The notes under the pieces are model-generated. The model was not told the DNA's origin and made no database searches. It worked only from the letters and a program-made list of their open reading frames with translations. Shown piece after piece: positions 23,701-57,000 of a DNA stretch of 64,000 bases. Positions within the stretch are counted from its first letter, which is position 1. Each line of letters starts with the position of its first letter. The position numbers and the translations under genes are program-made. Source of the stretch: Odontesthes bonariensis. Its lineage: Eukaryota; Chordata; Actinopteri; Atheriniformes; Atherinopsidae. The stretch lies in assembly GCF_027942865.1 (NCBI RefSeq), contig NC_134506.1, positions 14,220,436 to 14,284,435 of the forward strand. Direction: 5' to 3'.

Positions 23701-26612
23701 AATTGCAGCATGTTCCACACGCTGTTTCCTATGAGTACCACTTACCTTTCCAGCCTTCGTTGCGCCCACTCCCGACTTGGGTATTATATTATATTATATC
23801 ATTATGTAAATAATTTTCTGACTAATTACACAAAATGTCCACGTTTCACATGTGTTTTTATGTAAAATGTATATGTAAAACAGCAAATTTTCACTGGTAT
23901 TGGCTAACATAATTCACAACACTAAAACTAGAGAAACTACTCATCAATCAGGAAAGTTGCATCGGGATTTCTTTTGCTTGTAACATTTGACAGTAAATAT
24001 GAGCATTCTAATCAAAATGTAAGAAAATCTTCCCTCACAAATCTTTAAAGTCTTTTTTCTCAAAAGGAGCTTTGTTTGGTACAAACTGTAAGGCAGAAAT
24101 CTCTTCCTCAGTGGCACTTAGAGACACAACATTCAAAAAAGATTGTATGCCGTTCACAGCCTCATTTATTGAACATTCATTCCAGAAAACTTGATGAAAA
24201 TGTTTTTTTTTCTTTTTTTTTCTTTTAGGACGAATCCAAAATTCATTATTAAAAAAAGTCTGATTCTAATTTGTCGCCAAACCGGCTTTATCTAAAGAAA
24301 TATCTGCAAAGTATTCACTGTTCTAAGAAATAGTACCTCATTTACACATTCAAATATAATATTCTTGTAATAATTAACATAATCACTGCAATTATAGTAT
24401 CCTAATGTTCTTATGATATCACAGTGTTGATTGTGGAAGCTAACATTTCACTTTAAGTCCCGGTTACATTTTGAATGCTCACAGATGAGCAGCAAAGAAA
24501 AAAGTCTGTGAAAATAGAGGGGAAATTTCTGTATATCTTTGTTTGATAGAATGTTTTTGTGCATAAAAGCTAAATTCCGTCACTTCAGCAACATCTTGAA
24601 CGCTTCATTTCAGATCAGTTGTGAGGTTCACAGTGTCTAAAAATGACTGACCTTTTTTTTTCCCTTCCTTCTGTTTTGTCCTCAGGTGTCTTCCTGATGA
24701 AAATATGTTCACTGATTTACAGTTTACGCAAACCTTTGGGAAATACGAGTAGTTTTTTTTTGTTTGTTATTGCACTGTGTAAAACTCTTTCTGTTATTGG
24801 TTGGTTCTCTTTAATTCTGTGATATACTGTTTGATTTGTTGTAATCTGCGTCGGTCACTCATGGGTAGGCTAATCTTGCTACATTTATCTTACTTAACAT
24901 TCAGTCTACATCGTCTATGAAGTGTCCTAGTGTAAAGTTGCTACATTTTATTGTTGGTTCTTACAGTGTACTGTCCTGCTGTTACTGCAGCACTTTGACT
25001 TAAGGAAAGAAAATTCCTACTGGAGACAATAAAGCATATTTCACTTGATTTCACTCAACATTTTGTTAGAGGTATGAAAAACAGCTGAATTATTGTATTT
25101 ATGCCCACAGACCACATTCTGTATAAATCCTGACATTTATAGGAGGTAGAAATATCTCGTAAAATGGATGTGGTATAAAAAGGCCACTGACTGAGAGGTG
25201 GGCCTGTCTGTTTGTACCACCAATCACAGAAAGCCGAAGAGAGGCTCAATGGTGCAGCTTTAATTATAGGTAAGTAAGGGAATTAGTGAATGTTTGACTC
25301 CATTAAGAAAGGTATCGCAAGTTTGCCTCCTGGACTTTAGCTATCTGATTGTTGGAGTTCTGTTAACTGTGTGTCAAAAAACAATGGGCGCAATTAGAGA
25401 CGAAATGACTTAATTGGCTGCACCTGTGAAAGCTACGAGGCAGTAACATGTTTACTTCTGATTCTTCTAGAATTCGACTATTTTTCTAAACTCTTATGTT
25501 CAGACCTTTTGTGTTTCGGACTAAGTCGGGGATTTTACCAAGCGGGAGTGCCTCAGTGTGTGAATTAAATAAAACTTGAATAATATGAATTCTTTTCACA
25601 TGGCCTATGACAGAGCTGTGACTCAGCTGGACTCTGGCCTCCTGTTCTACCAGGAAAATGTTGATTATTTTTTCCCCCTGTAAATTAAGACAAGGCAAGC
25701 AGGGTTTGCAATAGGAAAATATCTTATAGAGTAACAGTTCATTCTTACTTTCAATCTCTCCTTCCAGGTTGCAGGAGGGGTAGCATTCACCATCTGATAT
25801 GATCTTTTGATCAATTTGTTGTTACTTCATGAGGTTACACCCATGTCAGACTCCCTATAAGTTTTTTTTTTTACGTTATATTTTCCAATGTATTGTGTTG
25901 ATACAAAAAACAACTCAATTAAAATAATTTTTTTAAAGTAGATTCATTTCAGTAAAAAGGCATTCTGCAATGTGTGAGTCCTCCACTTCTGCCCGTCTGT
26001 GGCATCCACCCACAAACCAATTTATTTGAACAAATTCTTCAAAGGAATAGTTTGATGCTATCATCTTTGCACCATAGCTTTGAAGCTGGATTTAACATAG
26101 CACCAGCTCTGCAAGCCATCTTAAAATGAGGACACAAACTTGCTCCCAGTTACTAAACAATAGCAACGAGCAGCTCTAAAGATAGGGAACTGAAGTTCCT
26201 GTTAAACAGTACAACAAAGTGCGGTTTGACAGGGCGTTACGAGCCGGAATGATTAAGCACTTCAGAGCTCACAGCTTGATTCTGTGGTCTTTGGACCAGA
26301 GCCAGAGCTGTGAAACTGACCTCGTTGTCGCCACAAACTTGAAGACAGATCTTGTCGCCTGACCTCGAAGTTCATTTCCTAATTACATATTTTTAAAGAA
26401 GACTCAGTCATTTCCTAAAGCAGATAAGCACCTGAAGTTCTTTTGGCCAGTGTTCACAATAAGAACTTCCCCACCCTTTTTACGTGGACCGCATTTACCC
26501 GAAGCCTGGCTGCAGCACCTCTTTTAGCCAAATAAAATTTGGCAGCGCATTACAAGACGAATAGAAAGACAAAAACACTCTTGATACCAAAAACTGAATG
26601 TTTACAAGAATA
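23701..26612. other. Intergenic, no gene seen
   Basis: A/T-rich sequence between the L2/Tc1 nest and the 3' end of c15orf48. No exon-like segments or family matches were recognised. The passage near 24970-25050, 'cagcactttgac...gacaataaagca', resembles a worn retroelement tail. Confidence 0.4.
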
Positions 26613-26613
26613 C

Positions 26614-26619
26614 TTTATT
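26614..26619 (-). terminator. Poly(A) signal of c15orf48
   Basis: AATAAA on the minus strand about 350 nt beyond the c15orf48 stop. This places the miR-147 hairpin inside the 3' UTR. Confidence 0.6.
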
Positions 26620-26855
26620 GACACTGTACAGTACATTTATTTGATAGTGTGTCTTCCATAGTAAGACACTATTGAATGTTCACATCTACACAGGGTACAT
26701 GTAGGTTGCTTTGGATACCAAACCCCCTGTCAAAGGAACCACAACTTATCCAGTAAAAATAAAGCCCACATTTACACCCATGTATTACACATGTTGCTCT
26801 GCTGATGAAGATGATGAACTTGCGTTGCAAAAACAGAGCAGGGCGAAACCCCACC

Positions 26856-26924
26856 AGTTGAGCAGAAGCATTTCCGCACACTGAGTGTCAAAGCGTCCTA
26901 GTTTGTGCAGAAAGGATTCTGTTG
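26856..26924 (-). ncRNA. mir147: miR-147 precursor hairpin in the c15orf48 3' UTR
   Basis: On the minus strand the 3' arm at 26861-26881 contains TGTGCGGAAATGCTTCTGC, the mature miR-147/147b sequence known from mammals. The 5' arm at about 26900-26920 contains TTTCTGCACAAACT, also as in the human precursor. The arms fold as CAGAA..TTTCTGCACA against TGTGCGGAAA..TTCTG, with a loop of about 20 nt. In mammals miR-147b is made from the 3' UTR of C15orf48; the position about 50 nt past the stop here shows the same arrangement. The sequence match is seen directly; processing is inferred. Confidence 0.92.
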
Positions 26925-26970
26925 GACTGATGGGGGGAGATCTTAAAAGAAGAGAAGAAGCCCGCCTGTT

Positions 26971-27703
26971 TTACTTGTGGAGGGACTTCACCGCCTCCAG
27001 CTCCTCCATGCGTTTCCACTGCTGATTGATGGTGATAAGCTGCATCGAGATGCCAGAGAGAAAAATGAGGCTTCACCTGAGCCATTTACAAGTGTGCACA
27101 GAAATATCTGCACTGTGTGCTGAAGCATTAAATGGGGAAATGTAAACAGAATTTCTTTGAATATCACAGTAGACGACTGGCATGAACGATAACATTTCTT
27201 CATAAGTGACTCAGCAAATTTCAGCTGCTGCGTGGGAGACTGTGTTTGCATTTAAGGGGCAATAAGAAAAATACCAAACATGATTAATTACTGTACATAA
27301 TTAAGCAGTGTTAGTGAAGTTAGTTAGTTAGTAAACTACCTTTTGGGGTTTTGTAGGGTCCACTCTTTCCCATGGTTCTGGGTTTCTGGTTTTGTTTAAA
27401 CTAGAAACAATGAATTACAATGACAGATTATCATTTCATAGCCTAGTATTATTCATATGATTTTGTTAAATGAATCATTTATACTCACATTACATCAGGT
27501 TTAGTTAGCAGAAAGTAGATAGCAGCAGAGGTGGCACCAGTTGCTGCAAAAGCCATGAACCCTATCAGAGGAATCAGCTAGAAAACACAAATAAAGTCTC
27601 TTTTTTTTAGATATCCAACATCTTAAAATCCTGATCTCTGTAGATGTAAATGCAGACAGCTTACCTCCTTCTTCTTTCTCAGCATTTGGAAAAATCCAAA
27701 CAT
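26971..27703 (-). CDS. c15orf48: C15orf48 / NMES1 / COXFA4L3, NDUFA4-like small mitochondrial protein
   Basis: Four coding exons on the minus strand: 27665-27703, 27489-27577, 27340-27400 and 26971-27039 (stop TAA). They sum to 258 nt, 85 aa (human 83). The product starts MFGFFQMLRKKKE, has one membrane helix (LIPLIGFMAFAATGATSAA), then the hallmark RNPEPWERVDPTKPQK and LITINQQWKRMEELE, collinear with human NMES1. The family resembles NDUFA4. In mammals the protein replaces NDUFA4 in cytochrome c oxidase during inflammation, in the inner mitochondrial membrane. A possible 5' UTR acceptor (tgttcag) ends at 27724. The 3' UTR carries miR-147, so one transcript may yield a protein and a microRNA. 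The gene lies between slc30a4 and afg2b, as in human. Confidence 0.94.
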
Positions 27704-28138
27704 TTTTCAAAATGTTCAAACACCTGAACAGAAGTTAATTTCTCTTTTTAGGAAAAAACACTCTACACCTTAAATGTCACCTAAAAAGTCTCCAAAGCTA
27801 TTTGCGACGGCTCCCACCTGCTGCCTGAAAGTCCCCGAAGTCTCTCAGGGCAGCGCAGCACGGGCGGGACTGATGTAGGCTGGATGAGAGGTTGTACGAG
27901 GTAACTGGCACGTAGACAGACGAAGCTTTCTGCACTGTAAGGCACAACTTAAGGTCAACACATCCATTTGGTGATAATTGATCGATTTTTTTTTTTTTGA
28001 GCGTGCAGCGCCCTCCTGTGGCCACACTTCGAAACTGAAAGCGAGGTCTGCTGTGTGGTTTGAAAAGTTCAATCGCTTGTGGGAAAAAAAAAAAAGAACG
28101 AGAGAAACCAAATGCTTATTTTTTTTCCTTTCACAGAT

Positions 28139-28144
28139 TTTATT
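28139..28144 (-). terminator. Poly(A) signal of afg2b
   Basis: AATAAA on the minus strand about 50 nt after the afg2b stop codon, implying a very short 3' UTR. Confidence 0.5.
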
Positions 28145-28194
28145 TAAAAAAGGTACATTTGTGCAAAAATAAAATAGCAGTGAAGAGATTAGAA

Positions 28195-34249
<6,055 letters not shown>

Positions 34250-35300
34250 TGTCCATTAAAAGACAGGCGCAGAAGGAGCAGAGAGTCCGAGTTCAGCTGC
34301 AGCTTCAACTTTAGCCAGGATAAGCTCCTAGCTCGCTGTTTGCGACAGAAACTGACTCTAACTGCGCCTATTCCTGTTGAATAGAAGGTGACATACACTG
34401 ACACATAAGATAGCGGCTGACATAAGTCAGGGGCTGAATTATTCAATAATAGCGGCGAGGACTGCAGGTGACCAGCTAATGTTTACAAAATCCACGCGGC
34501 GGCAGTTAAAACAAGATGGCCAACAAAACTTTTCCTGCAGAGGGCGACAGGAAGCTTCCGCTTTACAACTGTCGCTTTTTTTCTCATTAAGAATAACGTA
34601 AAACAATTTGTTTGGTTTTTTTTAATCAGGAATGAAATGTTTTTATAATAAAAATATTACTTAAAAAAAGAAGAAACTATTTAACTATATTTTTAATACA
34701 TACATATATTTTGGTCTAATGTATATGTACTAAGTTACTAAATTTTACCTTTTTGTAGTGAGTCCTCCTGACCACGTCTATGCTCCTGACCAGGATATTA
34801 GGAGATTATCTGTCTCAATGGATTATTTCCTGGTTCAATAAATATAAATTTAACCATGATACAAATACAAATTTTTATCCGACAACTTATACATACATAG
34901 ATACAGCTATTATAACCTGACTCTAAGTCTCATGTATGCTGAAAACAAAAGCGTCTGGAATATATTTAAACAGACGTGAAAGTAGTTTAAATTTGTGAAT
35001 AAGTGTGATAAGAAATAGTCATGGTCGTCCAACATTTAACAACTTTTCCTCATCTCTCTGTCACCTTGGCGACACCCTGTGTTCAGAAGACAAACTACAT
35101 CAACTCTAAGAAGAAAAACCCAAAATTGACAATCCACGGTTGCATTTGTACTCATTTAAAATGTAAAAATGTATTTCAGATAAAAGTATTACTGGTTTTC
35201 GGCATCATTAACAAGGAGTTTATCTGCTTCTTGGGTGGTCATGGGTGAAGTCACGTGGCTTGCTATTTATACATAAATAGAGCAGCAGTGATATCGAAAT
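34250..35300. promoter_or_regulatory. Divergent promoter interval between afg2b and nnt
   Basis: No coding sequence is seen between the two genes. Near afg2b lies CAAGATGGCC (34512-34521), similar to the YY1 site common in promoters of housekeeping and translation genes. Near nnt are GTCACGTGGC (35250-35259) and CTATTTATACATAAATAG (35263-35280), which offers a TATA-like core about 30 bp before a plausible start near 35295. The interval 34560-35240 is otherwise A/T-rich and featureless. Transcription starts are inferred. Confidence 0.4.
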
Positions 35301-35985
35301 TAAGGAAGGTCGAGTGTGTCTCTGTGAGCAGACGAAGGGGTTTTTGGGTTGGACGTCTCACTGGTGACCCTGCTGCTGGGGTGGAGTTGAATCATTTATC
35401 TGCTCTTTCTGGGAATCTGAAAGGCAAGTCTTAAAATGACAACACTGGTCAGTCTCTCATCATAACAAATTAGTGAAAGGTGGAGAGTGAAGGATACTGA
35501 TTGTCTGTGATTTGGTGAATTAATGGTAAAAAAAACTACTCTTTCACATGTTTTTTCTCTTGACATTGTGTGTTTTTATGAAAGGCCAATACATGTAAAA
35601 TTTTGCCCAGTTTTGATTGTGCAGGAAGCTGTGTGTTGGAGCCATGAGTTGTCTCTTCTTGCCCAACAGCGTGTCATCTGAGCACTGAGTCCTCTGCCCA
35701 CTTCCCAGCAAGCAGGCCAGACTTGGCGCAGTTTCCCTTTTGTGCCGTCATAATTTCAAATCTCGCGAACAAGCCCGTTGTCTGTAATCCAGCCTGGGCC
35801 TTATGTGTTGTGTCCTGCAAAGCTGAAATGTCACTCTGCTGTCTGTAGGCCTTGGTAGTGCAGACAGTGTGTGACTTGGGGGATTCAGGACCTACTTGAG
35901 GAGATCAAAATGTTCTGTGTTATCTGACAGCAGATGCAGAAGTAGTGTCAACGTATCATCGATCTCTGCTTGTTTGTGTTCACAG

Positions 35986-36012
35986 TCAACAGCCAGAAGG
36001 TGTCTCGAGGCC
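35986..36012 (+). other. 5' UTR portion of the nnt start-codon exon
   Basis: A good acceptor (tttgtgttcacag) ends at 35985, 27 nt before the nnt ATG, so an upstream leader exon in 35290-35430 is likely. That exon's donor is not clear; an AAAG|GCAAGT at 35423 is one candidate. Confidence 0.45.
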
Positions 36013-52642
<16,630 letters not shown>

Positions 52643-52849
52643 ATGCCACTCATTGTGTTTCTGTACAAAAAGCAGGTTATCAGACTGTACACCCAGCTTT
52701 AAAGTCCTGTATTTTCAGAGAAACAAGTAAATGGATCTGAATGAGTTTCAGTGCGTAGGTAGCCCAAGATTGATATGGAGATGATTATCAGAATTCTTTT
52801 TAAAATTGGGGACATGCATAACTCCAGAACAAATGTTTATTGATTTGTA

Positions 52850-52855
52850 AATAAA
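52850..52855 (+). terminator. Poly(A) signal of nnt
   Basis: AATAAA about 210 nt after the nnt stop. The next 1.06 kb up to the convergent dtwd1 signal at 53920 has no recognisable gene. Confidence 0.55.
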
Positions 52856-53919
52856 ATATTTAAATGCATTTCAAGTCCATTTCTTTGTACACTATAACTG
52901 GATTGAATTACAGGTAACTAAAGTTTAAATGTACCGAACGTCCACGAGCAAAGACAAAATGCCTGCTGGAATGCAGCCATACTGATACAAGAATGTGTGT
53001 GTGAAACTTCATCAAATGATCTTAACTTTATCTAACTTCCTATTTAAGACAAATGCAATCAGACGCTGCATATACATTCAGACTTTTCATGTCCACATTG
53101 AACACACTGATAATTACTTTTAGTCCAGGCGAGATGATTCTGGCAACTCAAACCTCCTTCAGCTGCTTTTGAGACATCACAATGAGAAGGAACTTTTGGC
53201 CATTTGTTCTGACAATGGTGATTTCAGGTCATCAGTATTTCTAAGACGTACCAATTGGAAATTCCTCTAAAGTTCATGTTTCAACATCTCATTGAGGTTT
53301 TACATAAATCTGACAGATTTTTTTTTTTTTTCTTTCTGCAGGCGTTTTGATATTAACCTTTTTCAGAAAAGCACTTTGTCCTTTGCAAACATCTAAAGAC
53401 AGTTGAAACTATCTTGTACTTGCTCCATTTGAAGGCAGTTTCTTACTGTGGGTTGAACTCGTGTGTCTTAAAGCTTTTGTGTCCTTTTCTATCTTCATGC
53501 ATCTCTAGGTCCTGTGAAAGCTGTTATAGTCCAGTTATTAAGTGTGTTCAGTAAAAACATGAAAAGTACTTTTTTTCTTTGGTGTGGTATACAAGTTAGA
53601 AATTATTGTGAAGGTGTCAGTGATTACGAATAAATTATTTAAATTTTCTTTTTCTTCAAATTCCAAGGAATCCACACATCTTGCAGCTATAAGTGCATTT
53701 CTTCATAATCAGCAAAGCTCAATAATCAGAATAACTTAAACCATCCTAATATAATGATCAAGATGGAGCTATTTTTGTTCAGAAAAAACTGAAGAAAAAC
53801 TTTGCCCAGTTTTCAGTTGCCATTGTCTTTGTTGCACAAGTATGATTTTCGTGTCAGAGTATTTATTACATTGACTGTATCAAACAACTCACATATGGTT
53901 CCAATTTTTTACTTTTTGT

Positions 53920-53925
53920 TTTATT
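53920..53925 (-). terminator. Poly(A) signal of dtwd1
   Basis: AATAAA on the minus strand about 130 nt after the dtwd1 stop. Confidence 0.55.
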
Positions 53926-54053
53926 GCATACCTTTATACAAACTGAAGTCACGGTATTATTTCTAAAATACAAACCTGCTAAACCATAAAACAAGAGCTT
54001 GCATATAGATCTGCTCCTTGGCCACAGTTCAGTCTCAAAACTCCAGTTTTTCC

Positions 54054-57000
54054 TCAGCATTTTCCAGCAGATGCCTTAGCTTTGTTGACAACTGAGTGCA
54101 AGTAGGAGTAGAAGAAGAGGAGGTTATCATATTCTCCATTGTACTCCTGAGTAAGGCAATCCTGGTGGAAGTCCCTGAGGAAATAATAAATAGCCTCAAT
54201 AGTTGCAAGGTAAGTGTCTGGTTTGCCCTTCTGACGGCGCCAGAAACACGTTTTTCTCGTCTTGAGTTCTACTTGGAGCAAACCTGGATGAGAACAAGCA
54301 TTGGGAAGAAAGCAGACAAGAACAGAGTGAACTCACATAAAAGCAGAGTTGCATGTGAAATTAAGTTGCCTTGACTAATCACCAATTATCAGAGTACTTG
54401 CCTTGCAGCCTCTCGTCTGTGCTGATCTTGTTGGTCTGGTTCCACGTGCTGTCGATGAAGACCACCCTCTGCAGGGGATAACACTTTGACTCCAAGCTCT
54501 TTGCTGCATCTGGAGTTCCTGACTCTGGGTTCTTGGCAGTGTGTGTGGCACCTTGAACTTCCTCACTTTTCAGCCTCTTTGCGCAGGGTTCATCAGAGGA
54601 GTCACGCGACCTGTTGTTCCTCCTGTCACGCAAACACTGCATCATGTCTTGAACTGAGACGGCCCCTGGGCCAGGGAACACCAACACCACCTGGAGAGAG
54701 CAGACATGCTGACTGGAGGTCCATCATACACAAAGTCTAGGGTTAAAAAAAGAATTTCAAACATATGTTGTTTCTTTACTGCCATGATTTATACACGGCT
54801 AAATTTGAGAAGCCGTGAAAGAGAAACAGTTTGACTGGAGTCCTATGAAGCTGAAAAATTGAAAACATGAGATCACCCAGCTAACTAAAATACAGGCGGG
54901 AGAACCATTGGAAACAGCCACATTATAAATCGAAGTTGAGAATTAGTTATGCTGAACAAATGGGAGTACATAATGCTGAAAAATAAGCACGTACAAAGTG
55001 GATGTAATGAATAATAACTCACGGTGTGACTCAAAAGCAGCTGTTTGCATTTAGAATTTAAATGCACTTCAAATAAATACAGCAAATATGGTGCATGGAG
55101 TTAGCTTACAAGGTCAATGAGCAGCAGGAATAGACTACATTGGTTAGGACACAGGACAGAGCAGGACAGCTGATCTTTGGGATCCTGTGGGTTGCAAAGT
55201 GGGATCTCTGTGTATCAACAACTCCTGTGGATGCTCAATTGGATTGAAATCTGGGAAGCCTGGTGAACAGTCTGTTCTATAATAGCGTTGGAGTTAGTTT
55301 TTTTTTTCACTTTTTCAGATGAAGTAGAGGAAACAATTATGGAACCATGAATCAAATAGAAAAATAAATAAATAAATAATCAGTTAGTACTTTGTTGTAG
55401 CTCCCCTGGCTTTTATGACACATTGAATTCTTTGAGGCATGAACTTCACAAATGAAAAACAAATTTTTCATTGTTCAGGTTCATTCATCAGACTCTCGTA
55501 AAGGAGATGACAGATCAGCTTTGTAGGATGGAGCCTTGTCATGGACACCATACGTTTTTAAACCAGATTCAGACCCCGACTGTTTGCTGGCTATGTCAGT
55601 GAGTTGATATGTCTTTACTGAAGATTCGTAATCATCCTGAAAAATTACCTTTTGATTAATGGAATAACAAAACTGTGGAGACGACTGCCATCTCCCCCGG
55701 TCCTTTACCCGACATCAACTCCACATCATCAATGATTGTGGAAATGAGCTTGTTTCCTTCAAGCTGCCATCTTTACAGAGGACCTGCAGCAAACAACAGT
55801 ACGGCACTCCTTGTCCAGTGATGATCTATCACTGAATATCACTTTCATCCAACAGTCCACGGCCCACGACTGCTTCTCTTCAGTCCACTAAAACCGTGTT
55901 TTCTTCTGTTTAAGGAGTCAGTGATGGTTTATTTTTGGCTTTAAAACAACCAGTTTTACCAATATTGCTTAACTGAAGCTCAACTAAAACACAAAGCATA
56001 TCTGTCCTGTGCCCATGGTGTCCGTTTAATACATTTTTTTTATTTTTATAGATCCTTTCAAAAACACAGAGGAGCATCTATAATAACTCCTTGATTTAAT
56101 TGAGTTACATCAACATTTAGAGGGGCACTAGGTAGCATTTTCACCTAAAATTATAGCCTTCAGGAGTTTACCAAAGGTTAAACAAGTCAATGGTAAGCGA
56201 ATGAAGCCTGTCTCGCTCCCAACAGGGGTCTGTATGCTGAAAATCCCATATGTAACTTCGGCAGGAGCGACCCGCTTCTGAAGTGATGTGCGAGAAGAGT
56301 CGTTTGTGTTTACGGCACTTAGCTAGGTACTGTATGCTAGTTGTAGCTGTAGGCTATGTGTTTGCTTGCGTTGAAGAGCCAACACCAAGCGTTTCATATT
56401 CTGCCTTTCACAGACTGAATATGACATGTTCGATGTTGGCACTTACGGGTCGCGGGTGCAGCAGCCTGAGCAGAGAAACCCAGATGAGCTGTCCCCGGCC
56501 ACTTCCTCCAGCAACAGTATTCTAGCATATTATCTTGAGTTCTCTCTTCAGAAAATCTCTGATTATAGTATCTTACGTGGGCAGTCTACACTTGTGAATC
56601 AGATGACCTAACTGCACTGACTAAATAACACAACGTCAGCATTCGCCACAATGTTTAGTTAGTGGATGTGTATAATACAAAGGTGGGCATTTTTACGACA
56701 GTGTAGAATTTCAGGTTGACCAATAGAGATCGCTATACTGCCGCTAAACTACCTTGTATCCCTTTAAAGCTGCCGTTGGCAGGTTTTCAAAATTCCGAGT
56801 CTAAAGTCGGAAAATTCGAACTGATACAACTTTCAGGTCCCTCTCCCAACCTCTAACAAGCTCCGAATCGCCCCCCAAACCCCTCCCCCTCTGTGGACGA
56901 GGTTGTGCACGTGAGTTCACACCAGTGTGAGCGCACACAAGCTGGGGCAGACTCACGCTCAGCAGCGTGTGCACAAGCTGTGATTGACAGGTAGGATTCC

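Noticed and set aside
54396-54401. Alternative GT donor a few bases inside the dtwd1 intron
   Set aside because: Using GT at 54396-54397 adds four bases and shifts the reading frame, so GLLQVELK would be lost. The GC donor is the only one consistent with the protein.
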